IMG/VR virus record: IMGVR_UViG_3300035670_000807
Location: 1-33,415 of that record
DNA from: a virus
DNA length: 33,415 nucleotides
Strand: one strand, 5' to 3'
How positions within the stretch are numbered: the first letter of the stretch is position 1; each line of letters opens with the position of its first letter. This document shows positions 12,662-20,534 of this stretch, one piece after another. Position numbers and translations under genes: made by a program. The notes under the pieces are model-generated. The model was not told the origin of the DNA. It saw nothing but the letters and a program-made list of their open reading frames with translations, and searched no databases.

Positions 12662-15241
12662 ATGGCAGAGTACAAGGGAACCGAGATTGATACACGACCG
12701 ACCGAGGCGATGGCAGAGGAGGCCCAGCGAGGTCTGGACTGGCGGGCCGAGTTTGGACGAGGTGGAACGGAGATTGGAGTCGCTCGCGCCCGAGACCTTG
12801 CAAATCGTCGAGAACTTAGTCTGGATACCGTCCGACGCATGGCAAGTTTCTTTGCGCGTCATGCAGTAGACAAGCAGGCCGAGGGTTTCAGCCCAGGTGA
12901 AGAAGGTTATCCGAGCGCAGGCCGAATCGCCTGGGCACTTTGGGGTGGTGATCCAGGGGAATCCTGGGCAAACGAAAGGGTGAGCAGAATGGACGCAATC
13001 GACAATCGGGCCGCACCGGACGCACTTCGGGTCGGCGACTTCGTTTCCTGGGACAATCCTGGCGGTCGTGCCAGAGGCCGCATTGAGCGGATCGAGCGGG
13101 ACGGGGTCATAAATGTGCCCGAGTCTAGTTTCGAGATCACCGGAACCCCAGACGATCCCGCCGCCCTCATCCGCCTCTATCGTGAGGGCGAGGAGGGATG
13201 GGACGCAACCGGAACACTGGTCGGGCATCTGTTCTCGACCCTGACAAAGATTGACGACCTTCGTGCCAAGACCCTAGAATCGGCACAGGAAGGAACCAAC
13301 ATGGATCAAAGGCATATTGTCGGAGTCACCGAAACCGAAAACAGTTATGTCGTGGAGTTTGCAAAGGCTCACGACGAGACCCTCATGCCAGAAGATGAGG
13401 AGGTCGTCGAGATGGTTGAGGAGATGGTCGAAAACACCATGATTCCCGGCGAGCGCAAAGGCGAACCCCTCACGACCAGGGCCGACGAGATGGAGCCCAT
13501 TGTTGAGGCCGAGCGTCGCGTCCGAATGGCAATCTCCAGCGAGATGCCTGTCGAGCGCATGGGCGGCATGGAAATCCTAGAACACTCTGCGGACGCAATT
13601 GACCTGAGTTTCTTGAACTCGGGCCGCGCTCCGCTTTTACTCGATCACGATCCCACTCAGCAGATTGGGGTCATCGAATCCGTGAATCTCGATGAGTCTG
13701 CGCGTAAGTTACGCGCCACGGTGCGCTTTGGAAAAAGCGGACGGGCTTCCGAGGTTTACGACGATGTGGTGGACGGTATTCGCGGCAATGTGAGTATTGG
13801 CTACTATGTCAAAAAGGTCACGCGGGAGGCCGATGGCAAAGTCTATCGGGCAACTTCGTGGCAACCCCTAGAGGTTTCAGTCGTATCTATTCCCGCCGAT
13901 TCGTCAGTCGGCGTGGGTCGGTCGGCGGAGATTTCGCAACCCGTTATAGAAGTAATCTCAAACCCGAAAGGAACGAAAATGTCTCAAGAAAACACGGGCG
14001 CGGTCACCGCAGAGGCCGCAATCGCCAAGCGCAATGCTGAACTCAAGCAAATCAGCGAACTCGCCGCACGGCACAACAAATCGCAACTGGTCGCCACCGC
14101 TATCGAGCGCGGCATGAGTTACGGTGAGTTTCAAGGTTTCCTGCTGGAGCGCAACCTTGACAAACCCCTCCATGCCCCTGATGTGGAGATGACCAAATCC
14201 GAGCAGAAGCGTTACTCGCTCCTCCGCGCTATCGACTCGATGGCAAAGAACGGTCGCGTCACTGGCTTCGAGGCTGAGATTTCTGCCGAAATCGCTCGCA
14301 ACACTGGCAAAGAGGCTCGCGGCTTCTATGTTCCGATGCGTGTGTTCGCCAAGCGTGACATCCTCACGACTTCGCCTGCAAACGGCTCGAACATCATCGC
14401 CGAGGACTATATGGCTGGCGAGTTTATTGATGCCCTCCGTGCCAATCTGGTGATCGGCAACCTCGGTGCGCGGATGATGACTGGCCTCAAGGGTGATGTT
14501 GCAATCCCCAAGATGGGCACGACTTCGACCGTGGCCTTCGTGGGTGAGAACTCCGCTCCCTCCGAGTCGGCTCAGACCTTCTCCCAGGTCACGATGTCTC
14601 CCAAGACCCTGGCTTCGTTCACCGACATTTCCCGCAAACTGGCTATCCAGTCCGATCCTTCTGTCGAGCAGATCATCCGTGAGGACATCCTCCAGTCGTT
14701 CGCTCGCAAGATCGACGAGGTGGCTATCGAGGGCGGCGGTGCAAACGAACCCACGGGTATCCTGGGCACGAACGGCATCGGCTCCGTGGCAATCGGAACC
14801 AACGGTGGCGCGGTTACTTTCGCATCCCTGGTGAACCTTGAGCGTGAAGTGGCAATCGACAATGCTCTGATGGGCAATCTCGCATTCCTGACGAACCCGA
14901 AAGTGGTCGCCTCGATGCGTAACCGTCCCCGCCAGACGAGCGGTGTTGAGGGCAACTTCATTCTGAACGACACCAATGTTCTGCTTGGCTACAATGTGGC
15001 TAGCACGACCCTGGTTCCTTCAGACCTCACCAAAGGAACTGCGAGCGGCGTTTGCTCCGCGATGATCTTCGGAAACTTCTCCGACCTGATGATCGGTATG
15101 TGGAACTCGCCCGATGTGCTGGTCGATCCTTACACCGGATCGTCGGCTGGAACCATCCGCATCGCCGCTTTCCAAGAGGTCGATGTCAAGGTTCGTCACG
15201 CAGAGTCGTTCGCCGCAATCAAAGACATCACGACAACCTGA
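12662..15241 (+). CDS. Fused N-domain, S78 prohead protease and major capsid protein
   Basis: One 859-codon frame holds three modules. Residues 1-105 carry P-T-E-A-M-A-E-E-A and G-R-G-G-T-E-I-G-V-A-R-A-R, followed by a Tudor-like domain, V-G-D-F-V-S-W-D (124-131). Residues 214-430 are an S78 protease with L-L-L-D-H-D-P (His329), V-S-I-G-Y (Ser378) and L-E-V-S-V-V-S-I-P (Glu404). Residues 440-859 are an HK97-fold capsid protein. Good internal ribosome sites lie before Met214 and Met440. These could give separate protease and capsid chains, or the precursor is cleaved by its own protease. A strong terminator follows the stop. Confidence 0.93.
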   Translation: MAEYKGTEIDTRPTEAMAEEAQRGLDWRAEFGRGGTEIGVARARDLANRRELSLDTVRRMASFFARHAVDKQAEGFSPGEEGYPSAGRIAWALWGGDPGESWANERVSRMDAIDNRAAPDALRVGDFVSWDNPGGRARGRIERIERDGVINVPESSFEITGTPDDPAALIRLYREGEEGWDATGTLVGHLFSTLTKIDDLRAKTLESAQEGTNMDQRHIVGVTETENSYVVEFAKAHDETLMPEDEEVVEMVEEMVENTMIPGERKGEPLTTRADEMEPIVEAERRVRMAISSEMPVERMGGMEILEHSADAIDLSFLNSGRAPLLLDHDPTQQIGVIESVNLDESARKLRATVRFGKSGRASEVYDDVVDGIRGNVSIGYYVKKVTREADGKVYRATSWQPLEVSVVSIPADSSVGVGRSAEISQPVIEVISNPKGTKMSQENTGAVTAEAAIAKRNAELKQISELAARHNKSQLVATAIERGMSYGEFQGFLLERNLDKPLHAPDVEMTKSEQKRYSLLRAIDSMAKNGRVTGFEAEISAEIARNTGKEARGFYVPMRVFAKRDILTTSPANGSNIIAEDYMAGEFIDALRANLVIGNLGARMMTGLKGDVAIPKMGTTSTVAFVGENSAPSESAQTFSQVTMSPKTLASFTDISRKLAIQSDPSVEQIIREDILQSFARKIDEVAIEGGGANEPTGILGTNGIGSVAIGTNGGAVTFASLVNLEREVAIDNALMGNLAFLTNPKVVASMRNRPRQTSGVEGNFILNDTNVLLGYNVASTTLVPSDLTKGTASGVCSAMIFGNFSDLMIGMWNSPDVLVDPYTGSSAGTIRIAAFQEVDVKVRHAESFAAIKDITTT
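13287..13303 (+). promoter_or_regulatory. Internal ribosome site and start for the protease module
   Basis: AGGAAGGAA (13287-13295) lies 5 nt before an in-frame ATG at 13301, which is codon 214 of the fusion. Initiation here would give a 646-aa protease-capsid chain without the N-terminal domains. The placement exactly at the module border argues against chance. Confidence 0.6.
13967..13981 (+). promoter_or_regulatory. Internal ribosome site and start for the capsid module
   Basis: AAAGGAA (13967-13973) lies 5 nt before the in-frame ATG at 13979-13981, codon 440. Starting here yields a 420-aa capsid protein with a helical scaffold-like N-terminus (residues 441 to about 540), the usual arrangement in HK97-type capsids. 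It would allow capsid protein to exceed protease. Confidence 0.65.
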
Positions 15242-15261
15242 TGTCCTGATCTGGCAAAATA

Positions 15262-15287
15262 GGGGGGCCTTCGGGCTCCCCTTTTTT
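15262..15287 (+). terminator. Strong intrinsic terminator after the capsid gene
   Basis: GGGGGGCC (15262-15269) pairs with GGCTCCCC (15274-15281), eight positions with one G-U, around a TTCG loop. Six T residues follow. It would insulate the highly expressed capsid gene; readthrough would be needed to reach the next gene, whose ATG is two bases further on. Confidence 0.92.
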
Positions 15288-15289
15288 AT

Positions 15290-15826
15290 ATGCAAAACAT
15301 TCGCCAATACAAAGACAAACACAAGGGCCAGACTTGCGCAGTGCTGGGCGGCGGGGTGATGTTGCCCTCCGACTTGCGGGCAATCCCCCAGGTGGATGTC
15401 TTGATTGGGGTCAATCAGCACAGTCTGATTCTGCCCCTGGACTATGTAGCGTTTCTGGACAGGCATATGTGGCCCTATGTCGAGGGGTATCGGGACATTT
15501 TGAAATGTACGACCCTTAACAAATGGGCGAGTCGGCACGATGTCATCCATTGCGGAGAGTGTCCGCCGATTGGGTTCTCTGGTGGCCTTGCGGTCTGGAT
15601 CGCCGACCAGATGGGCTTCGACACCATTTATGTTTGCGGCATGGACCAATATCAAGACCTCGGGGGCCGGGAGTATTGGTGGCAAGGACCGCAGTCGGAA
15701 CCCTTCGAGGCCAAGCACCGATCCGCCAGGGACGACCTCTCCCGGTGGAAACAGTTTGTCTCTAGTATGCAAAACCCGAGTCGCATATACTTTGTGTCAG
15801 GCAGACTCAAGGAGGTTCACCAATGA
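15290..15826 (+). CDS. DUF115/MptE-like protein, possible nucleotide-sugar function
   Basis: The 178-aa protein begins with K-G-Q-T-C-A-V-L-G-G-G near the N-terminus, then V-D-V-L-I-G-V-N-Q-H-S, D-Y-V-A-F-L-D-R, a G-F-S-G-G-L-A segment, and V-C-G-M-D-Q-Y. The order (Rossmann-like Gly loop, V-N, then C-G-M-D) resembles the DUF115 family (6-hydroxymethylpterin pyrophosphokinase-like), often found with glycosylation genes. The ATG is only two bases past a terminator and has no separate ribosome site. It opens a cassette with a glycosyltransferase and a methyltransferase. Confidence 0.6.
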   Translation: MQNIRQYKDKHKGQTCAVLGGGVMLPSDLRAIPQVDVLIGVNQHSLILPLDYVAFLDRHMWPYVEGYRDILKCTTLNKWASRHDVIHCGECPPIGFSGGLAVWIADQMGFDTIYVCGMDQYQDLGGREYWWQGPQSEPFEAKHRSARDDLSRWKQFVSSMQNPSRIYFVSGRLKEVHQ

Positions 15827-16050
15827 AACAAGTCGAAATTATTAGCGCAGTCCATTGGGACGGTCACCATCGGGACTCCGGTGATGTGATCGAGGTCAAG
15901 GATTCAGATGCGGACTGGCTCATCGCCCGCAAGAAGGCCAAACCTTACACGGCGGCAATCGCTCCGGTCGTCAATCGGGTGATCGAGGTCGAGACCTCGG
16001 AGGCTCCCAAACTGACAAAACGAACTTGGAAAAAGAAGGACTCCGAGTAG
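15823..16050 (+). CDS. Small conserved phage protein, unknown function
   Basis: The 75-aa product starts at an ATGA overlap with a strong AAGGAGG upstream. It has a beta-rich N-terminus with S-G-D-V-I-E-V-K-D-S-D-A-D-W-L-I, followed by a Lys-rich tail. This matches a common small phage domain (G-D-V-x-E-V-x-x-x-x-A-x-x-L) of unknown role near head genes. The glycosyltransferase start lies within its 3' end. Confidence 0.75.
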   Translation: MKQVEIISAVHWDGHHRDSGDVIEVKDSDADWLIARKKAKPYTAAIAPVVNRVIEVETSEAPKLTKRTWKKKDSE

Positions 16051-16649
16051 TCGCGGTTTTGCGGGGCGGCGGGGACTACACCCCCGCCCATGTTCACGCC
16101 CTGCGGTTCATGGTCGAGAAGCGACTAGAACTTCCGTTTCTATGCGTGACCGATCAGGCAGTCGATGCCGACTATGTGCCCATGATCCACAAGTGGCCTG
16201 GGTGGTGGAGCAAGATGGAAATCTTCCGCCTGCGGCCCCCGATCCTGTTCATGGACTTGGACACCATCATTCTCGGCCCGGTCTCATTTCTGGAGAAGAT
16301 CGAGCGCGAGAAGTTTGTCATTCTGCGGGATGTTTACCGGGGCAAATCCAATCCCCTCGCAATGCAATCCTCGATCATGTACTGGTCGGAGGACATGACT
16401 TGGCTATATGAGAAGTTTGCGGAGCGTCCGGTTTTCGACCTCCCGCACGGGGACCAACAGTATTTGGAGCAGACGGTCACCGCGTCCTATTTTCAAGACT
16501 TCACAGATGAGATTGTCAGTTTCAAGGCTGATGTTCTCGAACACAATCGAACCGGAAAGGTGGTGATATTCCATGGCAAACCTCGACCTTGGCAACAGTC
16601 TCGCGTCCCTTACCCAACGGAAAGGGTGGTGGGTTCCTATAAAGGATGA
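16026..16649 (+). CDS. GT-A-type glycosyltransferase
   Basis: The 207-aa protein has an N-terminal V-V-A-V-L-R-G-G-G-D-Y strand, L-C-V-T-D-Q, then F-M-D-L-D-T-I-I with a D-x-D metal motif at about 77-79. A later H-G-D-Q-Q-Y and a C-terminal H-G-K-P-R-P-W also match glycosyltransferases of the GT8/GT-A type. Start is TTG, since no ATG lies near and the conserved first strand begins just after it. It may glycosylate a virion protein, host glycan or DNA base. The neighbours point to a modification cassette. Confidence 0.75.
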   Translation: MEKEGLRVVAVLRGGGDYTPAHVHALRFMVEKRLELPFLCVTDQAVDADYVPMIHKWPGWWSKMEIFRLRPPILFMDLDTIILGPVSFLEKIEREKFVILRDVYRGKSNPLAMQSSIMYWSEDMTWLYEKFAERPVFDLPHGDQQYLEQTVTASYFQDFTDEIVSFKADVLEHNRTGKVVIFHGKPRPWQQSRVPYPTERVVGSYKG

Positions 16650-17220
16650 GGTGGCCCTCGAGATCATTCTCCGCGAGGTGCGCGACCTCGATCTGATCCT
16701 TCCGCATTGCAAACAGTATCGCCGAGTGATCCAGGCGGGCGGAAATATCGGCATCTGGCCCACGACACTCTCTGGCAAGTTTCGGACCGTTTGGACCTTT
16801 GAACCGGATATGGACAACTATGCGGCCCTGGTCCAAAACACCATGAACATCGCAAATATTGTGCGGAACAGGCTTGCCCTGGGGGACAAACCTGGGACTG
16901 GTTCCATGGACCATATTGACCCCGTGAACATCGGAGCCCACCAAGTCAAGGAGGGGGATGACTTCAAGATTGCGACCGTGGACTCCTATATGTTCGATGA
17001 TGTCGACCTTCTGCAACTGGACATCGAGGGCTTCGAGCATCAGGCCATTCTGGGGGCCGCAGAGACCATCGACCGATGCTCCCCGGTGATCGTGTTAGAA
17101 CTCAAGGGCCTGGGCAAACGCTATGGCTATGCAGATGAGGAAACGATAGAGTTTCTGGCGGATTTGGGGTATAAAATCAAAGACCGCATCCACCGGGATG
17201 TTTTGTTTGTGAGGACTTAA
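16573..17220 (+). CDS. FkbM-family SAM methyltransferase
   Basis: The 215-aa protein matches FkbM methyltransferases: V-I-Q-A-G-G-N-I-G-I-W-P (SAM-binding Gly loop), T-F-E-P-D-M-D-N-Y, and the signature D-L-L-Q-L-D-I-E-G-F-E-H-Q-A-I-L-G-A followed by V-I-V-L-E-L. FkbM enzymes usually methylate hydroxyls of sugars or small molecules. It overlaps the glycosyltransferase gene by 77 nt, which suggests that the two act on the same glycan. The ribosome site AAAGGTGG precedes ATG 16573. Confidence 0.88.
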   Translation: MANLDLGNSLASLTQRKGWWVPIKDEVALEIILREVRDLDLILPHCKQYRRVIQAGGNIGIWPTTLSGKFRTVWTFEPDMDNYAALVQNTMNIANIVRNRLALGDKPGTGSMDHIDPVNIGAHQVKEGDDFKIATVDSYMFDDVDLLQLDIEGFEHQAILGAAETIDRCSPVIVLELKGLGKRYGYADEETIEFLADLGYKIKDRIHRDVLFVRT

Positions 17221-17221
17221 A

Positions 17222-17530
17222 ATGGCAGTCGAGAGCGCAGACGACCGAGCGATTTTCTTGTCGGTGGATGATTTCGGCGTGTCAGCAACCTACACTCACG
17301 CGGCGGTCTCCACGACTATTTCTGGCATCTTCGACAACGATTTCGTTGAGGTCGATGCTGGTGGTGCGATTCCTTTTGCGATGCAACAACCCCGTTTCCT
17401 GACCCGCACTTCTGATGTGTCTGCGGCGGTCGAGGACGACACCCTGGTCATCTCTGGCGTGACTTACAAGATCAAGGTCGTCCAGCCCGATGGGACTGGG
17501 ATGACAAACCTCATTCTGGAAAAACAATGA
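17222..17530 (+). CDS. Head-tail joining protein (gpFII-like)
   Basis: The 102-aa beta-rich protein, with a late V-I-S-G-V-T-Y-K-I-K-V-V-Q-P-D-G-T-G-M segment, follows the pattern of lambda FII/attachment-like proteins. Its position, just upstream of a tail-terminator-like gene, is the expected one. It would link the closed head to the tail. The ATG is two bases after the methyltransferase stop. Confidence 0.7.
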   Translation: MAVESADDRAIFLSVDDFGVSATYTHAAVSTTISGIFDNDFVEVDAGGAIPFAMQQPRFLTRTSDVSAAVEDDTLVISGVTYKIKVVQPDGTGMTNLILEKQ

Positions 17531-17970
17531 GTCATGTCCGCAAACAGATTCGTGACAATGTGGTCACGACGGTCACCGGGCTGACTACCACTTCCACCCG
17601 CGTCTACCGCTCCAGGGTCTACCCTATCGCCTCTGGCAAACTTCCCGGCCTCTGCGTATATACAAGATCAGAGACGGTCGAGAGCGGCACGATGACCCGA
17701 CCCCGCACCAAGATGCGGAGCCTGGATGTGGTCATCGAGGGTTATGCCCTGGCAAACACGAACTTGGACGACACCCTGGACCAAATCAGTCTGGAGGTCG
17801 AGGAGGCCATGGTCACTGATGTGACCCGTGGCGGCAAGGCCAAGGACACCGAACTGGTGGATGTTGAGATCGAGCAAGTCGGCGAGGGCGAGACCCAGGC
17901 CGGGATCGTGCGGATGACCTTCTCGGTCATGTACGCCACGGTCGAAAATGATGCAGAAACACCAGTTTGA
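17527..17970 (+). CDS. Tail terminator (gpU-like)
   Basis: The 147-aa protein begins with a helix (V-R-K-Q-I-R-D-N-V-V-T-T-V-T-G-L) and continues with V-Y-R-S-R-V-Y-P, L-P-G-L-C-V-Y-T, L-D-V-V-I-E-G-Y and D-D-T-L-D-Q-I-S-L-E-V-E-E-A-M. This fold order is typical of lambda gpU-type tail terminators, which cap the tail tube. It is coupled to the FII-like gene by ATGA. Confidence 0.8.
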   Translation: MSHVRKQIRDNVVTTVTGLTTTSTRVYRSRVYPIASGKLPGLCVYTRSETVESGTMTRPRTKMRSLDVVIEGYALANTNLDDTLDQISLEVEEAMVTDVTRGGKAKDTELVDVEIEQVGEGETQAGIVRMTFSVMYATVENDAETPV

Positions 17971-18012
17971 CCCTAGAATTGACATAGCCATTCACCCACA
18001 GGAGGAAACATC

Positions 18013-18402
18013 ATGGCAACGCATAAGGGTTCCGAGGGAACCGTAAAGTCGGGCGCAAACGCTATTGCGGAAATCCGCTCCTACACAATCACTGAGACTG
18101 CTGATGTGCTTGAGGACACGACCATGGGTGATGCTTCCCGCACCTATCTGGCCTCTCTCAAGACCTTCACGGGCTCCATCGAGTGTTTCTGGGACGAGAC
18201 CGACACCAACGGTCAACTGACTCTCGATCCTGGCTCAACGGTCACCATCAACATCTACCCCGAGGGCTCCACCTCTGGCGATACCTACTACACCGGGTCG
18301 GTCATCATCACCGAGAAGTCGGTCACCGCTTCGTTCGACGGCATGGTCGAGGCTTCGTTCTCCTTCCAGGGAACGGGCGCACTCAGTGAGACCACAGTTT
18401 AA
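18013..18402 (+). CDS. Major tail (tube) protein, gpV-like
   Basis: The 129-aa protein has the short tail-tube signature: a G-S-E-G-T-V-K start, I-R-S-Y-T-I-T-E-T-A-D, T-F-T-G-S-I-E-C-F-W-D, and a final S-F-S-F-Q-G-T-G-A-L. It would polymerise into the siphovirus tail tube. GGAGG at 18001-18005, 7 nt before ATG, is among the strongest ribosome sites in the window, consistent with high expression. Confidence 0.9.
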   Translation: MATHKGSEGTVKSGANAIAEIRSYTITETADVLEDTTMGDASRTYLASLKTFTGSIECFWDETDTNGQLTLDPGSTVTINIYPEGSTSGDTYYTGSVIITEKSVTASFDGMVEASFSFQGTGALSETTV

Positions 18403-18743
18403 TGGGCCTCGGTGAGCGGATCGCCGCCAAGCGACAGAAGAATCGCCGCAAAGTAAGCGTGGCTGAGTGGGGCGATGATGCTCCCCTCGAAATCTACGCG
18501 GGCACTCTGACCTGTCATGATGTGGATCGTCTCCAGAAGAAGCACAAAGATTTTCTCAACAACATGACGATTGAGGCGATGGTCGACCTCATCATCTTGA
18601 AGGCAGAGAATGCGGACGGCGACAAACTTTTCACGCTAGAGGACAAACCCCATCTGATGCGCGAGCCCGTGATTGTGGTCTCGCGGGTCGCGGGTGAGGT
18701 GTTTGGGTCGGTTCTCTCGGTGGAGGACGCAGAAAAAAACTGA
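18402..18743 (+). CDS. Tail assembly chaperone (gpG-like)
   Basis: The 113-aa zero-frame product starts at TAATG after the tube gene. It has W-G-D-D-A-P-L-E-I-Y, a helical L-Q-K-K-H-K-D-F-L segment and E-A-M-V-D-L-I-I-L-K-A, typical of gpG-type chaperones. It coats the tape measure protein during tail assembly. The last codons form the A-AAA-AAC slippery site, and a minority product extends into the -1 frame. Confidence 0.85.
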   Translation: MGLGERIAAKRQKNRRKVSVAEWGDDAPLEIYAGTLTCHDVDRLQKKHKDFLNNMTIEAMVDLIILKAENADGDKLFTLEDKPHLMREPVIVVSRVAGEVFGSVLSVEDAEKN

Positions 18744-18883
18744 GGGCCGATCCACTGAGGTTCAACCTCATCGCCTTGGCGGATCGGTTACACAAAACAA
18801 TTGAGGAGATGGAGGAAATCTCCCTAGATGAGATGCATGAGTGGGTGGCTTACTTTCGGGTGAAGGATAAAAATGGCAAATGA
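18402..18883 (+). CDS. Tail assembly chaperone GT fusion via -1 frameshift
   Basis: After slipping at 18734-18740 the ribosome reads CTG at 18740 and continues 47 codons to TGA at 18881-18883. The extension, L-R-A-D-P-L-R-F-N-L-I-A-L then E-M-H-E-W-V-A-Y-F, has the T-domain features of lambda gpGT, which recruits tail tube protein to the tape measure. The fusion is about 160 aa. Its end overlaps the tape measure start. Confidence 0.85.
18734..18787 (+). promoter_or_regulatory. Programmed -1 frameshift signal
   Basis: The slippery heptamer A-AAA-AAC sits at 18734-18740 in the correct phase, with the zero-frame stop directly after. Six bases downstream, CCGATCC (18747-18753) can pair with GGATCGG (18781-18787). 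The enclosed TGAGG-TTCAA-CCTCA (18756-18770) forms a second hairpin. This is a textbook slip site, spacer and stimulator arrangement. Confidence 0.88.
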
Positions 18884-20534
18884 CACGACAATCCGAATCT
18901 CGGCGATAGACCAGACCCGCGAGGCATTTCGCTCAGTCCAGGCGAACATCTCTGGTCTGACAAAAAACTTGAAGGGTATGGCGGGGCCGATTGCGGCGGC
19001 ATTCTCTGTCGCGGCGGTCGGGGCATTTGCCAAGTCAATCATTGACACCGCCGATGCTCTGGGTGATCTTTCAGAGCAAACCGGAATCACCGTCACCGAA
19101 CTTTCCGCCCTGGGCAACGCCGCCCAATTCAACGGGTCGAGCGCAGAAGAATTCAACGACGCAATCGTTAAATTTCAGAAGTCACTTGCGGAGGCCCAGA
19201 AGGGTGTGGGTTCGCAATCTGATGCGTTCAAAACTTTGGGCGTTTCAATTAAAAACGCAGACGGTTCGTTCAAAGAAACCACAAAAGTTTTTTATGAGTT
19301 TGCTGATGCAATGTCCGTTACCCAAGAAGGAACGGTCAAGACAAAACTTGCACAAGAACTGTTGGGGAAAAGCAACGCAAAACTGATCCCGTTATTGAAC
19401 CAAGGATCAGAGGCCCTTAAAAACTACAAGGCTACTTTTGACGATGACTTTGTGAAGAAGTCGGGTGAATTCAACGACAACATCGACAAACTCAATAAAA
19501 ACTTTCAATCTCTCGGCGTGACTTTACTTGGCCCAGTGATCTCTGGGTTCAATAAATTTGCAGAAAGAATGAGAAGTGGGCTGACCGCTAATCAAATCAA
19601 GGAAATTGAGCGTCTTACTGAGATTTCAAAAGATTACGCAGACCGCGTTGATCGCATCATGGCAACCTCTGGGCAAAAAACTCAACGGGTGATGGTGGAC
19701 TCAGCGAAAGCGGCGCAAGAGCAAGCAAAAGAAATAGAGCGTCTTATTACCTTGTCAAAAGACTATTCAGACCGTGTGGATCGTATTGGAAAGCAAGAGG
19801 TCACTCGAAACAAATTAGCGGAAGAAAGCGGCAAGACGGCGGCAACCTTGTTGGAGATGATTAAGACTCCGACTGAACTCTATGGTGAAAAACTTAGGGT
19901 TGTTAATCAATTGCAACAGGACTTCTACTTAAACGCAGAGCAGTCTGCCCTCATCATTGAAAAACTTCGCGAGAACTTTGTTGGACTGCAAGAGGGGGTG
20001 AGGTTTGCGGGAATCTCGATTGATGACATCGGGCGAAATGCGTTTATGACCTTAGAGGACGGAATTGTTGGATTGATAAACGGCACAAAGGGACTCAAGG
20101 ACGCATTCCGAGAGATGGCGACCTCGATTGTGAACGACCTTTTGCGGATGTATATCCGTTATCAGATCACCAAACCTCTGTTCGACGCTATCTTTGGAAC
20201 GACCACTCAGGCGGCGGCTCCCATCGTGCAGGCATCGCCCGCAATCCCAACAGGACGAGCGATTGGTGGGCCTGTCTCATCCGGTGTCCCTTATATGGTC
20301 GGCGAGCGCGGGCCTGAGATGTTCATCCCAAATTCGTCTGGTGCAATCGTCCCGAACGACAAGATGGGCGAGGCCGCACCGACCATCGTGCAAAACATCA
20401 ACATTTCCACCGGAGTTTCTCAGACTGTTCGCACCGAGATCATGGCAATGTTGCCTAGAATAACGGAGGCCACAAAAGCGGCGGTCGCAGACTCCCGGCG
20501 GCGTGGCGGAACCTTTGCGAAAGCGTTTGCATAA
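18873..20534 (+). CDS. Tape measure protein
   Basis: The 553-aa protein has an N-terminal helical region (I-S-A-I-D-Q-T-R-E-A-F-R-S-V-Q), a hydrophobic segment around 30-55, A-D-A-L-G-D-L-S-E-Q-T-G, and at the C-terminus G-R-A-I-G-G-P-V and M-V-G-E-R-G-P-E-M-F-I-P. These are typical of lambda gpH-type tape measures. At about 1.5 angstrom per residue the tail would be roughly 80 nm. The central part is visibly more AT-rich than neighbouring genes and holds a 43-residue tandem duplication. Confidence 0.92.
   Translation: MANDTTIRISAIDQTREAFRSVQANISGLTKNLKGMAGPIAAAFSVAAVGAFAKSIIDTADALGDLSEQTGITVTELSALGNAAQFNGSSAEEFNDAIVKFQKSLAEAQKGVGSQSDAFKTLGVSIKNADGSFKETTKVFYEFADAMSVTQEGTVKTKLAQELLGKSNAKLIPLLNQGSEALKNYKATFDDDFVKKSGEFNDNIDKLNKNFQSLGVTLLGPVISGFNKFAERMRSGLTANQIKEIERLTEISKDYADRVDRIMATSGQKTQRVMVDSAKAAQEQAKEIERLITLSKDYSDRVDRIGKQEVTRNKLAEESGKTAATLLEMIKTPTELYGEKLRVVNQLQQDFYLNAEQSALIIEKLRENFVGLQEGVRFAGISIDDIGRNAFMTLEDGIVGLINGTKGLKDAFREMATSIVNDLLRMYIRYQITKPLFDAIFGTTTQAAAPIVQASPAIPTGRAIGGPVSSGVPYMVGERGPEMFIPNSSGAIVPNDKMGEAAPTIVQNINISTGVSQTVRTEIMAMLPRITEATKAAVADSRRRGGTFAKAFA
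19599..19791 (+). repeat. Tandem 43-codon duplication within the tape measure gene
   Basis: A block reading K-E-I-E-R-L-x-x-x-S-K-D-Y-x-D-R-V-D-R-I occurs twice, 129 bp apart (second copy about 19728-19791). About 16 of 20 residues match, while many third bases differ. An in-frame duplication would lengthen the tail by one unit. Confidence 0.75.

Noticed and set aside
15020-15772. Long minus-strand ORF (250 codons) opposite the capsid end and DUF115-like gene
   Set aside because: It crosses a strong terminator and lies fully opposite recognisable + strand genes. No family motif or ribosome site supports it. Other minus-strand ORFs (for example 12599-13228) fail for the same reasons.
16573-17220. 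DNA methyltransferase protecting AGCT/ACGT
   Set aside because: The motifs are FkbM type, which usually act on sugar or small-molecule hydroxyls. There is no target recognition domain or D/N-P-P-Y motif.
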